A stretch of DNA of 25,127 nucleotides, from the NCBI GenBank assembly GCA_028565635.1, contig JAOXYB010060056.1, positions 1 to 25,127 of the forward strand, given 5' to 3'. Positions 10,207 to 21,200 of this stretch are shown here, in pieces. Under the pieces are notes generated by a model, which was given only the letters and a program-made list of their open reading frames with translations, made no database searches and had not been told where the DNA came from. Origin of the DNA: Phoronis ovalis (lineage: Eukaryota; Phoronida; Phoronidae). Each line of letters opens with the position of its first letter. Position 1 is the stretch's first letter. A program made the position numbers and the translations under genes.

Positions 10207-12599
10207 GTATAATTTTTATGAACTTTGGTAAATTTAATAAGTTACTCTTGTATTCCTGTTTTAATGTGCGTGTATCTTGTTTCAGACTATACTGTTAAAC
10301 CTTTTGAAGTGTTTACTAACCCATTATGCTGTGTATTATATCGTCTCGGCGGCATGTTTTGGTGCTTTTGCGTAAGTTTGCATGTTTTTATAAATTTATT
10401 TTTAAGAATAATTATAATCTTGGACTTAACTTTGACTCTGGAAGGGACGTACTATTACCAATATTAAATAAATATTGAAAATACGTAAGTTATTTCCTGT
10501 ATATAAACATTTCGCTCAAGCAAGGATTCCATCTCACGATTTACCCCCTTTTGCGGGGTGTGTTATACCTTGTGTAAACTATCTTAAACTGCATGTTTAA
10601 AATTTATTTGCAAAACACACCCCATGGTAAAAGAATCCTAGAAATGTACACCCCATAGCAAAAATAGTACACAAAAATCTTGGAAATTTACATCAAAGAG
10701 AGCAGCATCTTGCTGTAAATAATCATTTCTTGAAACTATTTATCCTATGGGAGAAATTATTTGTTAAAACCGCACCCTATGGCAAAAAAAATTTAACTAT
10801 ACCCCAAAAAGTGCCCCATGCTACAAGTGGAGGCTAAAAAAGGGGGCCACAAGACGGCAATTACAGTCGAACCCCCAGGGTTTGCCTCCACATGTAGTAA
10901 CTGACATGCTAGTTTATCCATGTTTATTGTTGATAAACTATGTTTCGATGTCAGCATTTGCATGTACAATACAATTCTTGTCTAGTTCCATTAAGTATCA
11001 ACAACGAAAGTTTACTCTATCAAGCTATGAGCAGTTTAAAAATGTGATAATGTATGAGAATTCAACTGGTTGTAACATTGCAAAAAAGCCTTTCACTGAA
11101 ATTGTGGCCTAAACTTGAAACCCACAGTCAACAAGAACTGTGACTTCAGAATTGCCATATTATTGCACATTGTATTTCAATTACTTTATTGTGTAATATC
11201 TCCTTGTAGGCTTCCAACATTTGATGGTCGGATGCCATTTAATTTTCAAACATTTATAGAACTACCTCAGTGTTGTTGGTCTTACACTCGCCAACAATTA
11301 GGTAAGGCAAAATACCAACAAACTGTAATATTTTAAAACCATAAACTCATCTTAAGCAAACTGACATTTCCAAAAATAACACTATATGTATGTCATCCTA
11401 GACATATTACCTGTTAGGTTTATGAAAGAAAATACATTGGTTCAAACACAAGGATTTACTAAAGCCTACAGAACAATATAAGCTTTAGTTTCCAAGCATC
11501 GTCTAGTGGGAGCAGGAAAGCCTGTCTCTCATTTCTTAATCAGATAACTGTAAAGGCAGCTGGGTTGATGGATGGTTTGTGAGATCTTAGAAAGATGTGT
11601 TTTCTTAAAAACAAGTGGAAAACGCAGTATAAGAAACTCATTTAGAGTTTTGTCAATCACTATCTGAAATACTGCCTTAGTAGAACATTTCTTATCAGTA
11701 AACCATCAAGTTTACAATGATTTTTAACTTTCAGCTAATCTAACTTGCATGTGGATAACATACTTTGTCAATATATGGACATTTTCGTTTATTACAAAGA
11801 AGAGAGTATGGGATTATACGTTAACAATATCATTGTTTCACATAGCTTTGAGTTGCTTGGGTAAGTCTTAATTAATTTTTCCTTTAACATTATTGATGGG
11901 TTACTAGTAGAAGCATTGTAACTATTGTTTTGTGAGATGGATACTCCTGTACCAATTGTAAAAGGCTATTCTATACGGGAATTCCTAAACTAATTTTGAA
12001 AACAAATATATAATTTCACCTTTCAGATATTCTGTATATTATCAGTTTTGGCATGAATGTGTATTGATGATAGATTCAGTGAAGCGTGAGGTTTAGTTCA
12101 GGATTACTTATATTGAAACTCTGCAGTGTTAATAGTAAAAATGAATTGAATATTTTTGTGTTTACAGTAATGTTTAATTTCCCTCTAAATTGGACTTGGT
12201 GGACATGCTTTGGTAAGTCTACTGCAGTAAAAGAAACATTTATGGGTCAAGTTTCATGGAAGCATAAATCAGCTCTGATTTGACACTCCATAGACCCTCA
12301 ATTAGCATAATTTTATTGCTTAAGTCCCTCTTTTTATTTCTTGACCCAGTGAAATTTTATCTATATCAATTGACTAATTTTAATAATTAAAGCAAATTTT
12401 GGATTTTGGAAACCTTTATGGTTAACTTTGCATTTTTTGTGTTAATAAGACATTTTTAATTTGAAAGTATTATTTTACAGGTGCAGCTGTTATCATACAA
12501 ATTGTAGCAGCTGAGTCGCTACTATTCTGTTTTATGGATTTCAAGAAAGAACCAAGTAGTAAAATTAAACCTGTGCCAGTAGAAAAAGAAAAGAGGTGA
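10165..12599 (+). CDS. TMEM244: TMEM244-like four-pass membrane protein (complete, 6 exons)
   Basis: Exons 10165-10206, 10286-10371, 11210-11301, 11735-11860, 12168-12212, 12481-12599 give 169 aa. Four hydrophobic segments: LLTHYAVYYIVSAACFGAF (exon 2), LTCMWITYFVNIWTFSF (exon 4), DYTLTISLFHIALSCLV (exons 4-5) and AAVIIQIVAAESLLFCF (exon 6). The tail is short and lysine-rich. Resemblance to TMEM244 rests on the order AVYY..., MPFNFQTF, a second TM segment, VWDYTLTISLFH, MFNFPL and WWTCFG, as I remember the human protein. TMEM244 has no established function. The start is uncertain: ATG at 10165 works with donor GTATAA in phase 0, while ATG at 10185 has the better initiation context but needs the weaker donor GTTGGT at 10203 (161 aa). 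Human TMEM244 is shorter, about 128 aa. Confidence 0.85.
10286..10371 (+). CDS. TMEM244: TMEM244-like exon 2 (TM1)
   Basis: Acceptor TTTCAG|ACT, frame TILLNLLKCLLTHYAVYYIV, donor GC|GTAAGT in phase 2. The longer ORF in another frame (10225-10467) is a shadow because it does not join to exon 3. Confidence 0.85.
10372..11209 (+). other. TMEM244-like intron 2
   Basis: Contains the repeat described separately (10600-10895). ORFs at 10882-11112 and 11115-11336 are chance frames, the second overlapping exon 3. Introns 11302-11734 and 11861-12167 show nothing beyond splice signals. Confidence 0.6.
10600..10895 (+). repeat. Interspersed repeat copy A, internally degenerate
   Basis: Units built on CACCCCATGGTAAAA, TACACCCCATAGCAAAA, GCACCCTATGGCAAAA and a CTTGGAAATTTACATCAAA block. 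10630-10713 aligns by eye with the minus strand of 23344-23432. Probably a transposable or satellite-like family; not identified. Confidence 0.7.
11210..11301 (+). CDS. TMEM244: TMEM244-like exon 3
   Basis: Encodes the loop LPTFDGRMPFNFQTF then ELPQCCWSYTRQQL between the first two membrane segments. Enters in phase 2, leaves in phase 1. Confidence 0.9.
11735..11860 (+). CDS. TMEM244: TMEM244-like exon 4 (TM2, TM3)
   Basis: ANLTCMWITYFVNIWTFSF, then TKKRVWDYTLTISLFHIALS. VWDY is the most family-diagnostic motif. Phase 1 at both ends, donor GTAAGT. Confidence 0.9.
12168..12212 (+). CDS. TMEM244: TMEM244-like exon 5 (45 bp)
   Basis: A very short exon encoding VMFNFPLNWTWWTCF between TACAG and GTAAGT. 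Phase 1 at both ends, so skipping it would keep the frame. Confidence 0.85.
12481..12599 (+). CDS. TMEM244: TMEM244-like exon 6 (stop)
   Basis: AAVIIQIVAAESLLFCFMDF, then a basic tail ending EKEKR and a TGA stop at 12597-12599. Confidence 0.9.
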
Positions 12600-13249
12600 T
12601 AGTCATAATATATTTTATGTAAGAATATCTGGTGCTTTAAAATGTTTGTGGATAGATATAAAACTATGTTATTGAATATGGAGATTGTGTCAAAACGAGT
12701 GCCAAACTTACAGAACGAAAGTAGGTGTACTTAGCTGAATTATATGTAGTATACCTGTTGTGTAATTTACAATTCAAAGATCTGACATCGAAGTTGCAGT
12801 AAAAGGGTTGAAAATCTGGCTACCATGTGACCTTATATTTGAAAGATGATTCTGTAGATTTTAATAGCTTTAATTGTAGTAAGCATTAATAGTTAGCAAA
12901 TTGAAAGTTATGTGTGCATAGTTAACTGACTGGAACTGTTAAAATGTTTCACCTCCACAGGTCTTACTGTTGGCCTTTTTAATATAAAATTGTCAGTAGT
13001 GTTTGTTTTAAGGAAAATTAAAAATGGTTTAAAACATTTTTTAAAAGGCTGCTCGGTGCCTTACTATTGTAGCATGTTTAAAGAAATGGCCAAATTATTA
13101 GTCAACTTTTAGTATTTTGACTCTATTTAAAACATTTTTGTGTACTAGAAGAACTATATTATATATTATGTTTTGATATTATTGTTTTTGTAAACTGTTA
13201 TTTTTATGTTTTGCATATCTATGAACTTGTCCTTTAGTTTCATAGTAAT

Positions 13250-13255
13250 AATAAA
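13250..13255 (+). terminator. Poly(A) signal of TMEM244-like gene
   Basis: AATAAA about 650 bp after the stop, followed by a T-rich stretch. It is the best candidate for the 3' end. Confidence 0.55.
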
Positions 13256-13385
13256 CTGTATTTTCAACAAATTCTAAATTTTATCATTTCCCTGCTTCCA
13301 GCCACATGCAAATAGGTACTTGTTACATTGAATAAGTTCATTTTGCTATGCTGTCCTGGCACATGCAGTAGCTTGGTGGGGGTGA

Positions 13386-13817
13386 TTGGATATTTTAAAA
13401 ATTAAAATTAACTTTTCACCCAATATACTTATCACCTGTCCTATGGTCAAACGCGAGAGGACAATCATTTGTATCTTAAGGAAGTGTGATAGTTTCCATA
13501 AATTCTATGGTAAACAAAAAGTTACACTTGTAGATGCTCATTGTTTTTTGATGAATGAAACACAATATGCAGAATGTTTAGTGCAGAAAAATGTATTGAG
13601 GAACAGTCCCAACATTGTGATGGTCACTGAAGTCCAGTATTTTCCTCATGGTAGCATCTTGCACTTTGTTTCTGTCTTATGTAATTCTGCATTACCCCTA
13701 GTTCTGTCTGGTAGGAAATGCTTTTACATTAAGGTCGACATCCAACATAAAACATTAAAAGAAAGGCGTAGTGTTCGAAATGTAACAATCAACTATTTTA
13801 TTAGGGAAATAATGTAG
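13386..13817 (+). other. Orphan open reading frame, 143 codons
   Basis: Open from a TTG at 13386. The first ATG is at 13443, giving 124 aa with six cysteines (two more lie before the ATG) and no recognised domain, signal peptide or long hydrophobic segment. It lies after the TMEM244-like poly(A) signal, between two convergent genes. It is longer than expected by chance in such AT-rich DNA, but no homologue is recognised and no splice or promoter context supports it. Confidence 0.2.
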
Positions 13818-14452
13818 CTAACATAAGCATAAAAATCTTAAAAAATCTATTTTTGTTAGAAACTTTTTAAAAATTAAGAAATAGGCAGCAGTTGGATTTG
13901 AGGGACTAAAATAACAGAATTACCTATAAGACAAAAAAGTCTTGAAAAATACAAATAACAAAAAAATCTTGAAACTGAATTCCATAAGGGTTACACAAAA
14001 TGAACAAACAACCAAACAGTTGCACTACAAAAATTCAGACTAAAACCTGATATCATTGAAAAGATATTTTTTTTATACAAATCTACAAACTTTTATAAAA
14101 AAAAATCATACTATTAAAAAACATGACAAAAACCATATATTACTGATGATGTTTTTTATAAAAACCTACAAACTTCAGACATGCAAAATATCAAAATAAT
14201 AATTATTTTAAGAAAACTATCAGCAAAACTTTTATTATTTACAGACTGCAGTTTGGTTTAATTAAAACTCACTAACAATTCTCAAGCTCTAGCACCAATT
14301 TAATAACAGATAAAAATAAATATAATTATAGCAAAATTTCCATGGAAATAAAACTTCCTAAGCATTCACATTATAACACATTACTTTTTTGGAAGCACAT
14401 ATCACAGTGTTCATAACTAAAAACAGATTTGTACATAGTGCATCCATTTGAC

Positions 14453-14458
14453 TTTATT
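14453..14458 (-). terminator. Candidate poly(A) signal of RGS22-like gene
   Basis: Minus-strand AATAAA about 600 bp beyond the stop codon. In such A/T-rich sequence other AATAAA matches occur (for example near 14230), so the choice is weak. Confidence 0.3.
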
Positions 14459-15053
14459 GTCATGCATCCATGGAACTTGATGCCATATTTTTTTTTTGTG
14501 TAATAGACTAATTGCATGCACTGTCATTGTCACATGAACCCAACATTCCAAACATGAACAATGACACACTTTTTCTTCTCACTTGCATGATTCTTCACAA
14601 AACCAGCATGTGGGGATCATGACAGTGGCTCCGTGAATGCATGCACATTGTCTACTAGGTAATACTAGACAAAAGGAGTTTGGGATTTACTATAACATAA
14701 TTAGGTTGCTAAATATTACCAGGAAATAACCTCTTGCCTAATAGTGTTATTAATGTCACACTACAAACCTTATGCAAACTATAGTAAAACACTATATAAC
14801 TAACCTCATTTAAATGAAAGTCGCATTTAATATATTAATAATACATCAAAAATGTGACTAGGAAATACCTGACATTGAGCAGGAACAAATTGAGACTTAA
14901 AAGCACTAGTATATGAATATTTTCAAAATGAGACAGATTCAGTAATATATAAAAATCTAAATATTTGAACAGCAGTTGAATTTACCCTGTCTGGCAATAA
15001 AGAAAAATCTTTAAGAGGTACATTATAATTTGTGACTTTTACTAAATTTTAAA

Positions 15054-15247
15054 TTATTTCTTTCTAGGTAATGGTGGCATCTGTCGAGCTCTTCCATGGT
15101 TACTGGCTTCTATATTCTTTTCATTGTTATTTGCATCACCTGCTTCTTTTCTCGAAGCTGATATTGGTCTGGTTTTTGGAGAACCTATGCGATTTCTTGC
15201 CTTATTATCACCAGATCCATTTTCAAATATTACTTTCTTCTTTGAAT
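15054..15247 (-). CDS. RGS22: RGS22 last coding exon (stop)
   Basis: DSKKKVIFENGSGDNKARN, SPKTRPISASRKEAGDANNN, then QMPPLPRKK and TAA at 15056-15054. A short proline motif followed by a basic C-terminus. A 62-codon plus-strand ORF over the same bases is a shadow. Confidence 0.88.
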
Positions 15248-18200
15248 CTGAAAATTTAAAAATAAAAGTATAGTCATCTAGTGATTATGGTGACAAAACA
15301 TACAGAAATTGATTTTGAAACAGTAGATGCATTAAAATTTTTTTTTGATCAGTTTGGTTAATTAATAGACAGTTCTTCTATGCACTATTACGATTTGAGC
15401 TGAAAAAAAAACATCCTATAAAACCCATAGCTGAATAAAGTGTATCCTCTTTCACAGATTAGTGAAGCTATTTATTTGTAACCTATCAAAAGCAAATACA
15501 ATTATTTCCATGAACAAAAAAATTTGATAGTACCTTTTACATTTTCAACAGGTGGAGGATCTATTCTGAATTTATCTTCTTTTTCCGATTCTGAGCCTAC
15601 AGGTTTCTGTTTTTCTGCATTTTTGGATTTTTTTCTAAAATAAAAATTATATTTAGATGAAGTGATTTTTACAGTGTAAGTTTTATTTTTAATAACATTT
15701 GACATCAGTGATACTCTTTTTTTGTGCTTCATTGCACTTTTTTTCCAAAAAGTATATTGGTACCAGCCAACAATACCTCAGTTGACTAGGTGAGACAATC
15801 CTGTATCTATGTTGTTATCTTGTCCTTGTTACAGCCACCATCTATTTTCCTATAAAAAGTGTCGAAACTCAAACACAAATTTAGCTAGACAGCCATGCAG
15901 CCACACATTCCTTTATCCCATGAGGGAAACATGAACATAATACAGATGACTTTTTAATACTATCGTTATGCTTACTTTGACACCTTTGTTTCTTCTACAG
16001 CTTGAGGAGTTGGTTTCGATTTCTCTGTTTTTACAACTGGTCTAACTTTGTCATTGTGGTTACCTTCTTTTACAGACCCTGAAAAATAAGATAAATTGTG
16101 AACAAATATTCTAAATCTTTTCAAGCTTTATTGCATTTTGTTGCAAATGAATATTGTGTAATTTGACACAAAAAAAAATAGAATGATGTAACGATGGAAG
16201 ACCTCAAGATATTAAATATGTGAAATATACCAAACTTTATGAATATATGTTCTCAGCACTATCTTTTTTTTCAAATATGCTACAAAAAATGTTATCAAAG
16301 TATTAAATCTGTTAATTTTTTATCAAGTAAATACAATTTCATTAGCGACAATCAGTAGGTGGGTAGAGTTTCATACCTGCATCTGAATATAGGGAACTGA
16401 ATGTTGATACATCAGTGTTGTTTATCACATCTTCTTGATCAAGTGCTGCAACATATTTTGAATATGACCAAGATATTTTATCATCACCACCGCCATCCTC
16501 AGAACCAGCATCGGTGTCTTTGTCTTTTAAATGAGAGAAAGGGTCATGATGAAATTCATTTTCATCACCCTCTGGTGGCAAGCCCAGAGCTCGCCGACGA
16601 GCAGCTTCCTAAAATCAATGAAAGACAAAAAACTTTCATTAAATTTTAAACTTTTAGAACTTCATCCAAAAGTCACTGCCTATAAAGGTCCTCGGATGGG
16701 CTTCATGTGCTGGTTTGACTAAATACGTTCCTTTGTACTTTAAAGGTAAAATGTACAATTTAAAAAATCTTATATACAACATTTTTTCAAGACCTAGATT
16801 CTAAACTTTTTAAAAGTACCTTTTCTGCTTTTTCTTCCTCTTTTCTTTGGAGTTCCTTCTCTTTAGCTCTAGCACGTTTTCGCTGACGTTCGATTGTCGT
16901 CATAATTTTATCATCACCAATATTACTACGATATTCACAGAACTCATTCCAGTGACTGTACAGAATTCTGAATACTGTCAACTGTAAAAAATGAGACAAG
17001 AGGATTCTAAAATAATAATTATCTGAAGCACTGTAAAATTAGTTCACCATAATAGTTTTAGTTATTTTTGATGGATCAAAGATTTAAATGGCAAATTGCT
17101 TATTTATTGCATAAAACATAAGACACACAATCCCTTTCAGACCGAAAACTGAAAAGTAGTGAGCTGTAGTACAACTTTACATTGTAATTGAATCCTACCT
17201 GTGCATCTCTAAAAACATACGGGCCCAGTTCACGTCTCCTGTCTATGATATTATCTGCTTGCTCAGGGGCTATATCAATTTGAAGACTGGGAGGAATCTG
17301 ACTGTCAATAAAACAGTTAATAATAGCTATGACCTTCTGGTGTATAAGAGCATCATCTGTATGAATGTGGTACAGGTCCTGAAACAAGATGACATGTATG
17401 TAACATAACATAATGTGATATAATTGTTTATAGTACAAAGACTAGTAGACTTCCATAGATGGGAAAAGGTAACTCACCCCATATTAAAAATCTAACTCAA
17501 AAATGGAGGGAATTAATTATGATAGATGTATAAATATCATCTAAAATTTCCTTACTCAGGATAAATTCCTCAAGGGAGTTTACCTATATTTAGATATCTT
17601 TAATAAAGTACAACCTGCAAAATGCATTAATAAAAATTTGATATCAGGTAAATATAACCTCCAGAAGTAAACCTTCCGGGGCCACTGTTTGTTTTTGAAG
17701 AATTTTATATTTAACCAGCTACAATTTTGGTAAATGTTAATAAATTTGTAAACAATTGTTATTTCTCACCTTGTATTTCTGGACTTCTTGCCAAAAGAGT
17801 ACATCATTTTCTAGGCTTTCACCTTTTATTGAAATATATCTTCTGAACTGATATGAAGTAATAGGGTTACACAAAGCTTTTCTAAACTGTATGATGTCTC
17901 TGGATGAGGAAACAAATTTGCTTTCCAACATCTGAAAAATACAAGCATGCATATTTCTCAGCGAAAATGAAAAATGTTCTTAAAGATTGTTTTTTTAGAA
18001 AAAACTGAAAGATTGATTTTATTTAGATTCTGGTCACTCTATTTTTTTGATAATATTTTTCTGAACCAGTACTTACGCAAATCTGTTACATCCTAAATTT
18101 GACCTACTAATTGTTTGCTAGCTGTACTTGCATTCTTTTTACCCATACAAGTTATTATTATAATATTCTTTTTGTTTTGGTTACAAGTATTTCCTAATAA

Positions 18201-21200
18201 CTAAATATTAAGCAAAATAGAATATAGGCATAAAATAACATCTAAAATGTGCAAAGCAGTTAATAAAATATTAATAACATACATTTTGTTTCTATGAATT
18301 GAAAGCAGACAAATTAATTACAAGTTTTTAAGAACATTTTTAAGAAAATACATAAAAAACAAAGAACATCTTACTGTAAAATATGCAGAAAGTATCGTAA
18401 GTTTTCCAAATGGAAAAAAAATTATATAAATTTAGACATATTTAAAAGCTAAAAAGTTTAAGAAGAACTTTAATGACATACATATAAAGCAACGACACAT
18501 ACATACCGGTATTTCATGAGCCATCTGTATGCAATAATATACACAGTCAACATAATAATGAAATGGTGCAAACAATAAAGTTTACCTCTTTTTTTTGCAA
18601 CTATATAAATATTATTTTTAAAAAAGCAGTTCGAATTAAGTCTCAAAGCAAATAACTGGTATCTGTAGCTTCAAAATTACTAAACCACAACCATATTTAT
18701 AAGTAAAAATATGTGTAATGGACATTGCTATATTCTTGAGAAACAATCTTAAGATATTGAAATAGATTGTATTATAAACTTATAAAAAAATCCGAGGATA
18801 CTTCACAAAATTTTGGGTACGGGTGTGTGGCTAATGCTTAAAATCGGATCTTCTCAACTAATTTTTTCACGCCAAAAACCGGTTTGCTTAATTTTTTTTG
18901 TTAAAAAACCTGATTGCCAATTTCATGTGTGTTGGAAAACTGGTTTGCTAATAGTGAAAAACCTGGTCCACTAATTTATTTTAGCCAAAAACCAGATCAA
19001 CTTAGCTTATTTATTCACAAACCCGATCCATTCTGCTAATTTGGTCAAAAATCGGATCCGCTGTGTTACTTTGATCAAAACACCGGATCCTCTCTGCTAA
19101 TTTGGTCAAAAAACCCGGATCCACTAAAGTGGCACATCCCTATATAGACGGAACCCCGAGTACCCCCGGGCAATCACCCTTTAAAAAATGTAACAAAATG
19201 AAGTAAAAAATTTCAAATTCTATTAAATAAATTTGTTATAAATATACCAACCCTATAAATATGCTGAGATTTCTTTTTTCTTTGCATGACTATGTCTTCA
19301 GCAGCATCTTCCATTTTAAATTGGGGCTTCTGTCGTTCTGCAAATGTTTCCGTTGCTAAAAACAATGCCAGCCATTTTTTCTCTAACCGTTCTTGCACAT
19401 ATTTCTGAGCTTCTAATATGCTAGCTGTTGGTGGGCGGTCTTGAAGAAGTTTACCCCATCCACCACCAACATCCATTACCTAAATTAACGGAAACAGTAC
19501 ATTGAGGCCATTGTATCATGTTTCAGAATTTCACACAATCAAAGTGGAATTGTAATTACGACGGTGAAACTGACAGATATGCACGGTATCACTGAAAAGT
19601 CTCATACTCAAAGTCTACATGACTGAAAAAATGGAAATAGCCACAGCATAGAATTAATGACAAAATTGGTTGTAGTTACTACACATGAATACTAGTATAA
19701 AAAAATTGTAGCGATCTTGACGATGAAGTTTTTTTTTCATGGACAGCTATAAACAAACAGCTGACACGTTCAACTGTCAGAAAGAAAAAAATCTGGTCCA
19801 CTTCTACTTACACTGCTATGGTGACGATGATGATGATGATGATATATGCTGGCAAATGATGACTAAGCTGATGACACACATAGGTCAATGATTGGTGACA
19901 TCAGCACATGTGACTGACATGTCAACTGTGATTTGTAAACATGCAAACACCTTACCAATTAACCACAGCCAAGTCACAATCAATGACTAAACATACAGCA
20001 TTTACCACAATGTAACATTGTGAGACTATAGCAATTATAATTGTATTTCACCTCCAATTGGTTAATTCTTACATTTTAACTAAATTTATGGTTATTATAA
20101 CTATAGAAACATTACCATTAGGCCATTTCTTATGTGATTATAAGCAGGTTATGAAGTTTCGCTATGTTAATTATGAAATGTCAATAAAGTATACTTAAGT
20201 TATATAGGTAAACATTCCACCAGATCATCCCGCTAACAAGGGTGCCTTAATTGGTATATCCGTTGTTTTGTGATAAAATTAGAGGAGTATAATATCATAA
20301 TTAACACAATAACTGCAATTTAATTGATGATGGAATACAATTTACTTTAGTTTCATCGTTACAATGTTCAATTTACTAATAGTTACTTTGTTAACGTTTT
20401 CCTTTTAAGGTTATTTGAAGTTAACTTACAATTATATATATAAGTCTAAAAAGAAATGAACAGATCACTTTTGCATATTTTTACTAATAACAAGCAAAAA
20501 ATTAATTTTATGTAGAAATAGGAATAACTGGCGCATAATATAATGATGTACATAGAACAAAAACAATGTGTCTTAAAAGCAAAACTTAATTTCTAACTAG
20601 TTGTAACCTATTACAGCAGGACCACAAGCACACACATTCAGTATAGATGGAAACTTTGTAAGAGGTAAATATTTCAATTTTAAACACAGGCAAATATAAT
20701 CGTTTTTTAGTTTTTGAAAATTCTCGAAGTGGGATTTATAAAAATTAGGAAAGGAGATGAACAATGGATAGACCAGATAAATGAAAGTTTAAAATTCATC
20801 CTTAATTGCACCAAATGAACATGCATAATTAATTGCTCAATTTTTTCAGGTCTTTCTATTTGAAAACAAAGAACTAATGACTATAAGGTTTCCAATGTCA
20901 AAAAAATGGTATATGAATTACAAGCAGATTTAAACTTTACAAGTTATCAGACTTGTTCCAATCCCATTTCACTTTTTTTTCCAATTTCTTATCAGACATT
21001 GGCTCAAGCAACTGGGATTGTTTAGATAATATGTCAACTAACGATTGAGATTCATTTTCAAGCTCAACTAAGGGGTTTTCTTCACTGCTAATGTTTTCAA
21101 GGAAAACCAAACTTTCAGTAGTAATAAAACGGAGGCCATAAAGAAGCTTTTGGGATGATTCTTCATCTAATCCTATTAATTCATCAGCCAATCCTTCACT

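Larger units (their letters stand above)
12600..15053. other. Convergent 3' region (both 3' UTRs)
   Basis: Holds the TMEM244-like 3' UTR to about 13275 and the RGS22 3' UTR from 15053 leftward. A 143-codon open frame lies at 13386-13817. An imperfect inverted pair TGTCATTGT...ACAATGACA is at about 14522-14568. 13840-14350 is extremely A/T-rich. Confidence 0.5.

Noticed and set aside
10225-10467. 80-codon plus-strand ORF over TMEM244-like exon 2
   Set aside because: It starts from TTG in intron 1 and reads exon 2 in the wrong frame. The other frame gives the TM segment and joins all later exons in phase.
14520-14570. Small inverted pair TGTCATTGT / ACAATGACA considered as a structured RNA
   Set aside because: Arms of about nine bases with a long loop are too weak to call in A/T-rich sequence.
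16401-16722. Plus-strand ORFs at 16401-16649 and 16531-16722
   Set aside because: They are antisense to RGS22 exon j, which is phase-supported and has family motifs.
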